NCBI GenBank assembly: GCA_950097015.1
Contig: CATNEN010000034.1
Span: 1,750,501 to 1,814,500, forward strand
DNA length: 64,000 bases
Reading direction: 5' to 3'
Source of the DNA: Macrostomum hystrix
Lineage: Eukaryota; Platyhelminthes; Macrostomidae
A program made the translations under genes and the position numbers. Positions within the stretch are counted from its first letter, which is position 1, and every line of letters begins with the position of its first letter. Shown in pieces: positions 9,711 to 20,470 of this stretch. Under the pieces are notes generated by a model, which had not been told where the DNA came from, did not search any database, and worked only from the letters and a program-made list of their open reading frames with translations.

Positions 9711-11528
9711 ATGACAGGCATCAGTGGCGAATTGATAGTCCAGACTGGCACTTCAGCTGTCAGTGGCTTAGTTGTGTTTAATGTTGGTGGCCAGCGTCAC
9801 CAAGTGTTTCTGCAGACTCTGGCAGCCTGGCCGGACAGTCTGCTCTGCCGACTGGCTCGCGGCCAGCTGCGCTGCATCGCCGACACCAGCGGCGGCATCT
9901 GCATTGATCGAGATCCCGACACCTTCAGTCTGGTATTGAATTTTCTGCGCTACAGGCGAGCTCCACTCGACGCGGAATCGGTTGACTCTGCCAGATTCAA
10001 CCTCCTGCTGGAGGACAGTGAGTTCTACGGCCTGCCAGAGCTGCGCAACTGCCTGCTGCGAATGAGGGACTCTGGTGATCGGGCTGCTGCAGCTGCTGCT
10101 GCTGTTGCTTCTGCCGCCGAAGCCACAAATACTTCTATCAGTGATAATTACAATGAGAATTCCGCCGACTCTAAGCAGAGTAAGTCGAGAGTATTTTTGT
10201 AGGTCAACAAATAAATTGTATTAGGCGAGGATAGATAGGAGAAAGGAGAGAGGGCAGAGGGAGGGTAGAGAAGGGAGAAAGTAGAGAGGAGAGAGGTCAC
10301 AAATGTGGCTTTTCTGCGAGGAAGGAGTACATTTTTTGCACAATCTGATATCTATTGTTACAGAACAAAGATATCATTTATGATTATAATTTTCCTCGTT
10401 TGATTTCACAGCTGGTCCTTATGTGGGCTCAATGGTATCGCTGAACATCGGTGGCACACTGTACACCACATCCTTATCAACTCTGGCGCGCTATCCGGAT
10501 TCTATGCTTGGCGCAATGTTCTCGGATAGATTTCGTCCATCAGCTATTAGTACTGCTAGTAGTAGCACTAGCGGCGCAAATGAGCCAATTGTAATCGATC
10601 GCGACGGCGGCCTATTTCGCTACGTACTAAATTTTCTGAGATCAGGCCAGCTCTGCCTGCCCAACGGCTTTGCCGAGGGCGAAGCTCTGCTAGCCGAGGC
10701 CGAGTTCTACCAGATCCAACCGCTGGTGCAGGAGCTGCGCGATTGGCTGGGCGGCCACGCGGCTAGTAGGGCCAAGGGTGTCTACTTGGAGGTTCGTTTG
10801 AAACAGAATCAATACTTTGATAGCTTTTTTCAGGCATTGTGATTAAAGATTGGAATTGCTTTGTTGTCATTCAGATATTAGAGTCTTGAGTGAGTCTTTG
10901 TAGGCATTATGTTATTAGAGACTTCAGTAGTCTTTGTAGGCATTATGTTATTAGAGACTTGAGTAGTCTTTGTAGGCTTGACTCGAATTTGTGTTTAAAT
11001 TGATATTGATGGACTTGAAAAAGTCTTTTCACAAAAATTTCTAGACAGCAGTTTAGCGTGTGGTAACAGTAGCACAACATATTGAGTAGTATGCTCACGC
11101 TCCGCCTAACTCGCCGCACTGCTCAGGTCAAAGACAATGTGGTCTGTTTTCGCGGCTTTCACATCACCACAAGCCTGACTGGCCCCTTGGCCTATCTGAA
11201 ATCAGTGCCGCCGTTCGACACGGAGCTGACCCGCCTGACCCAGGCGGCTCCAGTGCTCAGCCAGTTCTGCTCACCCTTGCCATTCTACACTGCCTGGGTG
11301 AAGGGCAGCATGGAGGAGGTCTACCTGAACTCGGACGCCAGCAAGAGCCGGCTGGAGTGGGCCTCGCTGCTTCGCGCCACCGGCTGGAGGCTCTGCAGCA
11401 CGTCCAGCTGCTGCAGCTCCAGCTCCGATCAGACTTTTATAGTTGTGGACAAGTGGTTCCTACCCTCTGAGCAGCTGTATGACAGTATCTTTTCTCAGGG
11501 CGGTAGTGGTCCACAGTCAATTGGTTGA
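9711..11528 (+). CDS. KCTD-family protein with two tandem BTB/T1 domains
   Basis: Three exons, 9711-10179, 10412-10791 and 11127-11528, join in phases 1 and 0 to give 416 residues. KCTD proteins are cytoplasmic BTB oligomers, often cullin-3 adaptors. BTB1 (about residues 20-125) has VVFNVGGQRHQVFLQTLAAW and FSLVLNFLRY. BTB2 (about 160-262) has VSLNIGGTLYTTSLSTLARY and IDRDGGLFRYVLNFLR, which is closest to KCTD6/21-type domains. They are joined by an Ala-rich and Ser/Asn-rich linker. The C-terminal exon (VKDNVVCFRGFHITTS...TFIVVDKWFL) is a soluble domain I cannot place in a KCTD subgroup. An open frame extends up to 9633 but would add a hydrophobic leader unlike a cytosolic BTB protein, so I chose ATG 9711; a spliced upstream start is possible. 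Splice sites: GCAGA|GTAAGT, TTTCACAG|CT, GGAG|GTTCGT, GCTCAG|GT. Confidence 0.85.
10861..10975. repeat. Short tandem repeat in KCTD intron 2
   Basis: Three copies of a unit of about 36 bp containing GTCTTTGTAGGCATTATG and TTATTAGAGACTT. It lies within the 10792-11126 intron. Confidence 0.7.
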
Positions 11529-11609
11529 TTGTTCACCTGTCGGCCTCTCTTATTCCGTTTGCTAATATTTTTTATCAGGTCTATTTTAGATTCTCGAAGG
11601 TTCGAGGGA

Positions 11610-11990
11610 GTAATAATAATAATTATAATTACAATTATTATTGCAGGAGGGCTGCGGGCAATGGCACATCATTTGGTGACACTTGACCAGCAGCCAGCGA
11701 GGAGGCAATTCTGCCCATTTCGCTGACTCCTGAGCACACACTCACACAGATACTGTACACAGGCATACGCTCACACAGGTGTGTACATCTGCCCTGACTT
11801 TCTCATCGTCAGGCAGTGTACACTTCAGTGTGCTTTGGAGGTTGGCCCTAAGGGCGTAAATTGCACGACAAGCCCTCAAGCCTTCTCTCCGCGGCTGCGC
11901 CCCAAATAAATGTGGCCTCGCCGTGGAATCGAACTTAGGGACCTTGGTGCGAGAGGCAAACGCGATAATCCGCTCTGCTGCCGACCCCCC
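11610..11990 (-). mobile_element. tRNA-derived SINE (family A), full-length copy with TSD
   Basis: Read on the minus strand it begins GGGGGGTCGGCAGCAGAGCG with a tRNA-like head: an A-box-like GGCAGCAGAGCGG and a B box AGTTCGATTCC. A body with GTGTACAC and CACACAGG motifs follows, and it ends in an (ATT)n tail (11612-11645). An 11-bp perfect direct repeat GGTTCGAGGGA flanks it (11599-11609 and 11991-12001), the signature of L1-type target-primed insertion. Partial copies occur at 15696-15763 and 48580-50545. Confidence 0.85.
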
Positions 11991-12001
11991 GGTTCGAGGG
12001 A

Positions 12002-12830
12002 ATCTCTACGGTAAAATTAATTTCCGAATGTTTCTGGGATTTTCTAAGGTTCGGGATTCCAAATTATAAAAACTGTTTCCCAATTTCTCAGGTATTCCCT
12101 AAGGTTTGGAGGAACCCCTATGCTAAAAATAGCTTCCAAATATCTCGAACTCCCAGAAGTTTCCTAATCTTTGGAATCCTCTACGGTTTGGGGGAATCCC
12201 TATGCTTAAATTATTTTCTGGTTCTATCTGGGATTCCCCGTAGTTTAAGTGAATTGAGCTAAATTTATTTAGTTGTTGATTGCAAATTAAGGTTTGACTC
12301 AGCATCGATGTATTTTGGATGCTCATAATTTCTGAGTTTGAATCCAGCTTAGCTACTTTTAGTACAGTTGATAGTATTATGGTTATAAATTTATGCATTT
12401 TAGTGCACCATTTCTAGATCACACACTGTGAATGCGATCTCTTAGAATCTCAGATATGTTGTGTTAAATGTGGTGAAGCAAAAAAATTGTTCCACAAGCA
12501 ATGCTTTAAAGCTGTGTGATAAAATACACAAGCACATGTAGATTGTTGTAAATATTTGTTTGTTTGGTTTTTGTTTGAAAATATACCCCCTGGTAATGAG
12601 AGTACTTGAAAGAATATGAAATAATGGTAACTTGGTAAAATGTAATTTTTTTTTAAACCGAAAGTTTTAAGTGGAACATTTGAGAGAAATTAATGACACC
12701 TAATCCAGTTAGGCCATATTACAGCTGAAGGGATATTCGCAGTTTACCAAGTTGCTGTGTACAGCTCTTCAGTAATTTCAGCTCAGCACAAAACAAATTG
12801 TAATGCTGAAGGGCAAAAATAATTTCTGCT
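12002..12830. other. Spacer with degenerate repeats
   Basis: At 12000-12250 imperfect copies of a unit of about 60 bp recur (AAGGTTYGGGGGAATCCC ... CTATGCTAAAA). The rest is AT-rich and shows no gene. Confidence 0.5.
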
Positions 12831-13056
12831 TACCGACCTCTCGGTAAAGGTTGCACTGAGTTTACTACTGAGAGAGCGACCGGATCACGTGATTTGCCAG
12901 CTTGGCTGCGATTGGCTGAGGTCGGACTGAGGTGGGGTTCGAGAGAGGACATTTGAAGGTTAGGGTTGATGACTAATCAGGGGGTATAGAAAATGGGCGA
13001 CTACAAGCACTTGCATAACCGAAGCTATGCAGAGATAAGGGTCTTGCTAGCGGAGT

Positions 13057-13128
13057 GGAGTCAAGTAACGAACCCCCGACCTTAAAGTCGTTAGTATGAC
13101 GCTCTAACCACTTGGCTACAATCCCTTT
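13057..13128 (-). repeat. tRNA-like SINE head (family B)
   Basis: The reverse complement reads TAGCCAAGTGGTTAGAGCGT (A box) and, about 35 nt on, GGTCGGGGGTTCGTTAC (B-box region). The body probably extends left to about 12840. It lies just 3' of the cyclase gene. The acceptor stem does not pair well, so I do not call a functional tRNA. Confidence 0.6.
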
Positions 13129-13203
13129 GACGGGGAAAACATAAGGATTAATAATTGGAAAATTGTATGTGCGACATTGTGTTTCGCATTGAATCTCGTC
13201 AAA

Positions 13204-16200
13204 TCAATTCTGGTTGCCGTCGACGCCGCCGTTGCCGCGTCTGGCTAGACTTGACGGCGACGGCTGCAGCTTAGGATGTTCAGCGCCACCGCTGTAGGCC
13301 TCCAGGCCGTTTCTAGCCACGTAGTCACGCAGCCACAAGGCCAGGTACTCGATGGGATCGGCCGGTCGGCGCATGGCAACCTCGGCTACGCCAATAGACA
13401 GAGCTTTCGCTGAAAAGTATTCAAATTTTCAATGATTTTCTACCGAATGAAACGCTTTCTTTCAATGACTCAAAAATACCTTTGTACAGACGTCATTTTG
13501 CTTTTTCCAATGAGCCAGACTTTGACCTTCAAATGTACCCTGCGCAATGGCGCCACTCACCCACGGCCCTGAGCTCCCACGGGAAGCTGCGATAGCGCAT
13601 ATCGACGGCCGCTCCGGCTGTGGCCGCCACCCCAGCCGCCTGCGCCTGCAGCTGTGGCTGAACGAGCTGCGGCCTGGCCACCTCCGCTCTTCTTAGTCGC
13701 CGACGAAAGTTCAGCGATGCTGACGTCGACGCCGATGCTGACATCGACTGAGCCGACGGAGGCTGCGGCAGATCTGGTGGTTGTAGCCGAAATTTCACCT
13801 GCTTAACGCCCACGCTGGCGCCGACTGCAACCTCCGCGGTGTTATCTTCATCGTTGTCATCGCTGCCGATGCTTTTCACCTCCGTCAGGGTGCCGCTGCT
13901 TCCACCACCGGACTGGCAGCGGCTGAGGTCCTCGGAGCTTGAGGTTGACGAGGAGTCTCCGATGACGGAAGCTCCGGAGACGGAGATTAAGGATGGATGG
14001 AGGCTGTCGCGCCGTCTTTCATGTTTACGCCCGCAGTGGCGCTTGCTTCTGCCCGCATCGCTGGACGGTGACTGCAGTAGGTGGCGGCTGTGGCTGCCAC
14101 GGCCGCTGCAGCTGGGCCCGGCTTCGGCCCCGTCGGAGTCTTCGCTGTCGTCAGTCCCGCCGGCGGCTTCCCTGCAGATTCGCTGCAGCGTCTGGCTTGC
14201 CGACGCGCTGGTGGTGGTGTTCTCCGTGTTCTCGTCGGAGCTGTCGTCCAGCTTGCCGCGGTCGATGTCCAGCCACTCCGTCAGCTGCTGGTACTCCAGA
14301 CTGGCCTGAATGGACGATAGCGGGCTACGCTGCGGCTTGTGTTGATTTCCTGCATTACTGCCCGCAATTTGACATTTTAGATTTAGGGTTAGGGTTCGGG
14401 GCTAGAGTAATGGGATGGGCATACAGTAATGTGGATTATTCAACTTTAGCGGATTCTCAACTTATCCTGTCCAAAAAATGGAACACCTCACCTTGTTGGA
14501 GCGGCCCAGGAGGTAGTATGTGACCATGCGGCCCTTGCCCTTCACCTCCACCGGTTCTCTGCGCTCAACCTCGTACGGAAAGTCGTCAATGCAGCGCTGA
14601 AAGCTCTCGCTGATATGGATAGTGTCCGGCCGGCCGCATGACATCATCCGGGAGGCCACGTTGACGGTGTCGCCAAATAGGCAGTAGCGCGGCATCTTCA
14701 GGCCAACAACGCCGGCGACAATGCTGCCGGAATGGCAGCCGACTTGAATGCGCAACGACTCGAAGGTATCTGCTGAGGGCGAGCAGCCGCCGCTGCTGCC
14801 GCCTCCGCCACCGCTTGCGGTGCCCGAAGGTCGCACAATGCGCCGGGCCTCGGCCACCATGTCCAGCGCCATTTCGGCGATGTGCGCCGCGTGGTAAGGC
14901 GTAGCTCGAGGCGCGCCGGACATCAGCATGTAGGAATCACCGATGGTTTCAACCTGAGTTGGTTTTGTGTTGACTTTGTGCGTGTTTTGTGTGGTCTTTG
15001 TGCGTGTTTTATGTGGTCTTTGTGCGTGTTTTATGTGGTCTTTGTGTGTGTTTTATGTGGTCTTTGTGTGTGTTTTCTGTGGTCTTTGTGCGTGTTTTGT
15101 ATGGGTTTTTGTGCGTGTTTTATGTGGTCTTTGTGCGTGTTTTATTTGGTCTTTGTGTGTGTTTTGTGTGGTCTTTGTGCATGTTTTATGTTGTCTTTGT
15201 GCGTGTTTTGTATGGGCTTTTGTGCGTGTTTTATGTGGTCTTTGAGCGCGTTTTGTGTGGGTAATTGCGGACCGTGTGTGGGTTTTTGTGTGGGTTCTAA
15301 CTGGTATTGATAACTATACATTCTTGAAATTGCCAAGTTCACCAAAAAAGTAGTTTTAGCGAGACCTTATAAACCCGGTGCTTCTCAAGTCGCAAGTCGA
15401 ATCTTGTGTACATTGTGTTGAGCAGGTTGACAATGTCTGTGACTGACAGTTGTCGACAAATTTCTTGGAAATCCACCACCTTGCTAAAGCAGATGCTAAC
15501 AGATTCGTGTGTCTGCAACAGGAGAAATGTCTAATTAGACAGTTGAGTGTCTAATTTACTTTTCGACAAAATTAATTTAGTAATTAGTAATTTAGATATT
15601 AGTAAAAAAGCTTATTGAATCACAATGAGTTTGCAGCTGGGAAAATGTTTCCGACATGCCTACTAGATTGTCGCTATTTTCGCTATGCTACGCGATTCCT
15701 GAGAAAGTCCAGGGCAGATGTACACACCTGTGTGAGCGTATTGTTATAATTATTACTATAATTAAGGTATTTCTGACTGGCCGTAATTACTGCATCAAAT
15801 TGGCTAATTTATTGTAGAAAAATGAAGTCGTGGCATTTCTGCAGCTCCGACAGTGGAATGAGATGGATAATTGTGGGCAGCCTTTCTGCCACAAGCCACA
15901 TCTAGCACTTTCTTCGTTCTCAAAGTTTGAGTCATCATAAACCTTAATCGTGGTCATCGGATCGAGTCCCTTGCGCAGCTTCCTGGCCACGGATTTCGGC
16001 AGGCACTCGAACAGCAGACTGTCTGCTCGCTTCCGCTCCCTGTCCAGCTTCCGCATGCTCAGCTCCATCTGGCGGCTCTGCTCTTGTTGCTGGGATAGAG
16101 TGACGGGTGGGGTGGGCGCGAAACTATTGCCACTCCCCAATCGGTGCTTCTGTCACTCCACAACCAGTGCTCTAGTCACTCCCCAACCAGTGCTCTAGTC

Positions 16201-18397
16201 ACTCCCAATCAGTGCTCTAGTCACTCCCTATCAGTGCTCTAGTCACTCCCAATCAGTGATCTAGTCACTCCCCAAGAAGTGCTCTAGTCACTCCCAATCA
16301 GTGCTCTTCTCACTCCCCAATCAGTGCTCTAGTCACTCCCAATCAGTGCTCTTCTCACTCCCCAATCAGTGCTCTTCTCACTCCCCAATCAGTGCTCTTC
16401 TCACTCCCCAATCAGTGCTCTTCTCACTCCCCAATCAGTGCTCTTCTCACTCCCCAATCAGTGCTCTTCTCACTCCCCAATCAATGCTCTTCTCACTCCC
16501 CAATCAGTGCTCTTGTCACTCCCAAGCCACTGCTCTAGTCACTCCTGATTCTCACTCTAGTCACTCCCAATTATTTCATTAGTAACTCTCCAATTAGTAT
16601 CAGGTAGATGACCTGTCTGAGCAACTCGAACAGCTCTTCAGACTGTTGATCTCCGGCCAGAGCCAAATCTCGGCTGCAGTCGTGCAGGCTCAGGTCGTTC
16701 AGGTACACATTCTTCATGGCCATCTCCTGAGTGTTCTTGATCCTGAGTAGGTTTTTCCGGGTTCTAGTGAGAGAATTTAAACTAAAAAATGCTTCAATAA
16801 AAATTGCTGACCTCGGCGAGCAAATGTAGAGCAGACGATCCCAGGTTGACATGTAGATCATCTGGCCCTTGAATCGGACAAAAGTAGAATCATCTGACCG
16901 GCTCCAGCTGGTCTCATCCGACCTGTCCGAATGTACTCTATCCGGCAAGGCTCGTCGAACGCCGCCTGAGGCCACGCGGCTGTAGGCCGCTATTTCAAAG
17001 ATATTGTGCCGATGCTTCAGGAACTGTCAAATATGATTAGCGGGGTGTTGTTGGGGTTGTGGGTTGTCGAACGTCTCCGATTGGCTGGGGTGGTATTGGG
17101 ATAGAGGGTCGCAAATTAATGCCATTGGATGGAGTGAGATTGGGGTGGCGAGGAAATTCTGTCTAACCCTCCTTTAATGAGAGAGAGAAGATAATTAGAG
17201 AGGGTTGGACGCCGATGCCTGCAGGCTATTACGCAATTTAAGTCCATAAATAATATCGCTGCATTCTATTGACCAGTCCAATTCAGCCTAACCTCATCCC
17301 AGCAGCAGTCGATAAACGGTCTGATCAGCAGGAAGTTGCTGCCAAATTTGGCGCCAGCCGTGTCGCCCATGATGTTGGCGAAGCCGCTGCCTGCGGCACT
17401 GACATTCAAATCCCGATCCAAAGCCAGGTAGTACGGGAACAGGGTGATGAAGTCGCGATACGGTACTACGTAAGAGTCCGGATCGATGATGGTATATAAG
17501 CTGCTGCGCTCGCCTGAGTAGGCCACGTTGTCAAAGGTGAGCTGATACACGTACAGACTGTAGGCTCCCTGACGGTTGCTGTCGACCAGGCTGATGTCAA
17601 GCTCCAGTTGGTACAGAACTCTGGCTATTGTGTACAGCTGCCCGCGGGCGTAGTGGTGAAAACCCGGCCGGCGGGTCTTGTAGAGAATGCGCATTCCTGC
17701 AGCATCAGGAAATAAAATTTGTTGATTGCTACTGGAACTAATGCCGTGCGATTGATTACTGTGTCTACCTGTGAATGGGTGGCATCTTCGGTTGGAATCG
17801 TAGCCTAGAACTAATTGCTGAGGCAGTTGGCTATTAGTGAGGCAGTGGGGCTTTTGTGGAGGCAGTGGGGCTATTGTGGAGGCAGTGGGGCTATTGTGGA
17901 GGCAGTGGGGCTATTGTGGAGGCAGTAGGGCTATTGTGGAGGCAGTGGGGCTATCGCTGAGGCAGAGGGGCTATCGCTGAGGCAGTTGGGCTATTGTTGA
18001 GGCAGTGGGTCTCACCAGTGGGACTTTCATCGGCCACAATGAAGGTAGGCGGCCGAATTCTAGGATAGGAGAATCTCAGATGCTCGTGCAGGTTGTCAAT
18101 GCCGTGACAGAAGTCACGCAGGTGACGCCCCATGACCCGCAGAACCTTATCGTAGCCGTACTTGGCCAGGTAGCCGACAAAGAAGCAGCCATTCTCGAAT
18201 GTCAGCTGATCAACGGACAGTCCGGTGAGGCTGGAAGCGGCCTGGAACAGCTGCATCAGCAGTTGCTCATTGTAGCTTCGTCTGGTCTCGAATGTCGGAT
18301 GGCGGCACTCGGCCAATTCTCGAATTTTAGCCCACGCCTGAGCGCCGTAGGTGTGCTCAAGATAGTGCTGCACTCCTTCTAGTAGAATTCCGTACAT
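13204..18397 (-). CDS. Atypical soluble guanylate cyclase (Gyc-88E-like) with C-terminal Dpy-30-like motif
   Basis: Makes cGMP from GTP in response to a haem-bound gas. Nine exons, all phases closing, give 954 residues: 18397-18016, 17696-17293, 17023-16812, 16742-16613, 16089-15943, 15512-15366, 14953-14492, 14335-13561, 13409-13204. The HNOB haem domain starts MYGILLEGVQ; H104 (NLHEHL) is the proximal haem His; the Y-x-S-x-R motif is Y133-K-T-R-R. The HNOBA domain has RFKGQMIYMSTWDRLLYICS and DLSLHDCSRDLALAGDQQ, followed by a signalling coiled coil. In the cyclase domain, VSICFSKVVDF has K436 where FSD is usual, whereas VETIGDSY keeps E476 and D480 and RYCLFGDTVNVASRM is intact. Exon 8 (residues about 629-886) is acidic and Ser-rich. 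Exon 9 carries VAMRRPADPIEYLALWL, a Dpy-30/RIIa-like docking helix pair. The exon 7-8 join is the least certain. Confidence 0.85.
14955..15290. repeat. 23-bp minisatellite in cyclase intron 6
   Basis: About 14 copies of a 23-bp unit (TGTGCGTGTTTTATGTGGTC plus TTT). The array begins within a few bases of the exon 7 acceptor (14954-14955). On the minus strand it is rich in ACACAAAGACC and is open in several frames by chance. Confidence 0.92.
15696..15763 (+). repeat. SINE family A 3' fragment
   Basis: GAGAAAGTCCAGGGCAGATG followed by TACACACCTGTGTGAGCGTA and an (ATT)-rich tail match the 3' part of the full copy at 11610-11990 in the opposite orientation. It lies in cyclase intron 5. Confidence 0.7.
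16135..16575. repeat. 23-bp minisatellite in cyclase intron 4
   Basis: About 19 copies of a 23-bp unit (CAGTGCTCTTCTCACTCCCC plus AAT). Flanking variants read CTAGTCACTCCCAAT and the centre is more uniform than the edges. It lies between exon 4 (ends 16613) and exon 5 (starts 16089). Confidence 0.93.
17815..18008. repeat. 20-bp minisatellite in cyclase intron 1
   Basis: About nine copies of the 20-bp unit CTATTGTGGAGGCAGTGGGG. The last copy ends only a few bases from the exon 1 donor (18015-18014). Confidence 0.9.
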
Positions 18398-18399
18398 TG

Positions 18400-19010
18400 C
18401 TGGCCGGTTGACTTTACTTCGGAAACACTCAGCAATCTGTTCTCACGACTGGCTAATCCATTTTGCTTTTTATCCTCATTTCGATTCGACAGTTGAGATG
18501 TGGCAACTCAGATTCGTTGCTATTGGCCCATGGCTTCGGAACCAATGAGGATATCACCTATTTTTATTGGTCATTCTATTGTATCAGCGGATTTAGTCAT
18601 TTAAACTTATTCCTAATTACTCAAAAATTTCTGGCAACAATTATTTAACAGTTAATTTTAGCCGTCCGACGTCAGCATCGTTGAGATCAGGGATCGTCGA
18701 AGACCCAAGTGACAATGGCAACTAACAATTCTCTGTCTATGGCGAATCCATATTGGTTCAATGATAAAAAATTAACAATATAATCAGCACAATCAATACA
18801 AAATACAGACAGAAAATTATGCCAATATTTTTTTCCACCAGACACATCGACGAGAATCGGTAAATATATCGAAGATGTTTTTATCCTGGAAGTGTTTTCA
18901 TCGGATGGAACGGAAAATTTTTGGCCGTGTTCTGGATTTTCCTGACGACTGCTTTGATATTTTAGGAGATACAGAAAAAATGAAAAATGTGGGCATTTTT
19001 CGTGGACTCA
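18400..19010. other. Upstream region of the guanylate cyclase gene
   Basis: No coding exon seen. Just upstream of the cyclase ATG, on the minus strand, is CCGGCCAG|CA-ATG, an acceptor-like AG that could mark a 5'-UTR intron or a trans-splice site. Otherwise unremarkable. Confidence 0.45.
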
Positions 19011-19014
19011 TGGT

Positions 19015-20470
19015 CCTTCTCTTAAGCAACTGACCTCAATTATTCCTCTGGTCATTCTATTCAGTCATAACCCTCATCCAATCTTCCGGTCATTCTATTC
19101 AGTCATAGCCCTCATCCAATCTTCCGGTCATTCGATTCCGTCATGATATTCATCCAGTATTCTGGTCATTCTATTCAGTCATAACCCTGATCCATTCTTC
19201 TGGTAATTCTATTCCGTCATGATATCCATCCAATCTTCTGGTAATTCTATTCCGTCATGATATCCATCCATTCTTCTGGTAATTCTATTCCGTCATGATA
19301 TCCATCCAATCATCTGGTCATTCTATTCAGTCATAACCCTTATCCAATCTTCTGGTCATTCTATTCCGTCATGATATCCATCCAATCTTCTGGTAATTCT
19401 ATTCCGTCATGATATCCATCCAATTTTCTGGTCATTCGATTCCGTCATGATATCCATCCATTCTTCTGGTAATTCTATTCCGTCATGATATCCATCCATT
19501 CTTCTGGTAATTCTATTCCGTCATGATATCCATCCAAACTTCTGGTTATTCTATTCCGTCATGATATCCATCCAATCTTCTGGTCATTTTATTCCGTCAT
19601 AATATCCATCCAATCTTCTGGTCATTCTATTCCGTCATGATATCCATCCAATTTTCTGGTCATTATATTCCGTCATGATATCCATCCAATCTTCTGGTCA
19701 TTCTATTCCGTCATGATATCCATCCAATCTTCTGGTCATTCTATTCCGTCATGATATCCATCCAATCATCTGGTCATTCTATTCAGTCATAACCCTTATC
19801 CAATCTTCTGGTAATTCTATTCCGTCATGATATCCATCCAATCTTCTGGTCATTCTATTCCGTCATGATATCCATCCAATCTTCTGGTCATTCTATTCCG
19901 TCATGATATCCATCCAATCTTCTGGTAATTCTATTCCGTCATGATATCCATCCAATCTTCTGGTAATTCTATTCCGTCATGATATCCATCCAATCTTCTG
20001 GTAATTCTATTCCGTCATGATATCCATCCAATCTTCTGGTCATTCGATTCCGTCATGATATCCATCCAATCTTCTGGTTATTCCATTCCGTCATGATATC
20101 CATCCAATTTTCTGGTTATTCCATTCCGTCATGATATCCATCCAATTTTCTGGTTATTCTATTCCGTCATGATATCCATCCAATCATCTGGTCATTCTAT
20201 TCAGTCATAACCCTTATCCAATCTTCTGGTCATTCTATTCCGTCATGATATCCATCCAATCTTCTGGTTATTCCATTCCGTCATGATATCCATCCAATCT
20301 TCTGGTCATTCTATTCCGTCATAACCCTTATCCAATCTTCTGGTCATTCTATTCCGTCATAACCCTTATCCAATCTTCTGGTCATTCTATTCAGTCATAA
20401 CCCTTATCCAATCTTCTAGTCATTCTATTCAGTCATAACCCTTATCTAATCTTCTGTTTATTCTACGCAG
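19015..20470. repeat. 38-bp satellite array, 1.45 kb
   Basis: About 38 copies of a 38-bp unit built from CATTCTATTCCGTCATGATA and TCCATCCAATCTTCTGGT. Two subtypes intermix: CCGTCATGATATCCATCC and CAGTCATAACCCTTATCC. The second type is concentrated at both ends of the array. Confidence 0.95.

Noticed and set aside
14375..14400. Telomere-like TTAGGG repeats
   Set aside because: Only two to three words (TTTAGGGTTAGGGTTCGGGG) inside a cyclase intron; too short to be an interstitial telomere.
13839..14523. Plus-strand frames of 142-176 codons over cyclase exon 8
   Set aside because: They are antisense shadows of a GC-rich exon read on the minus strand.
1..20470. Common origin of the two 38-bp arrays (1-835 and 19015-20470)
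   Set aside because: They share the unit length and a short TCCAATC-like word, but the rest of the units does not align by eye.
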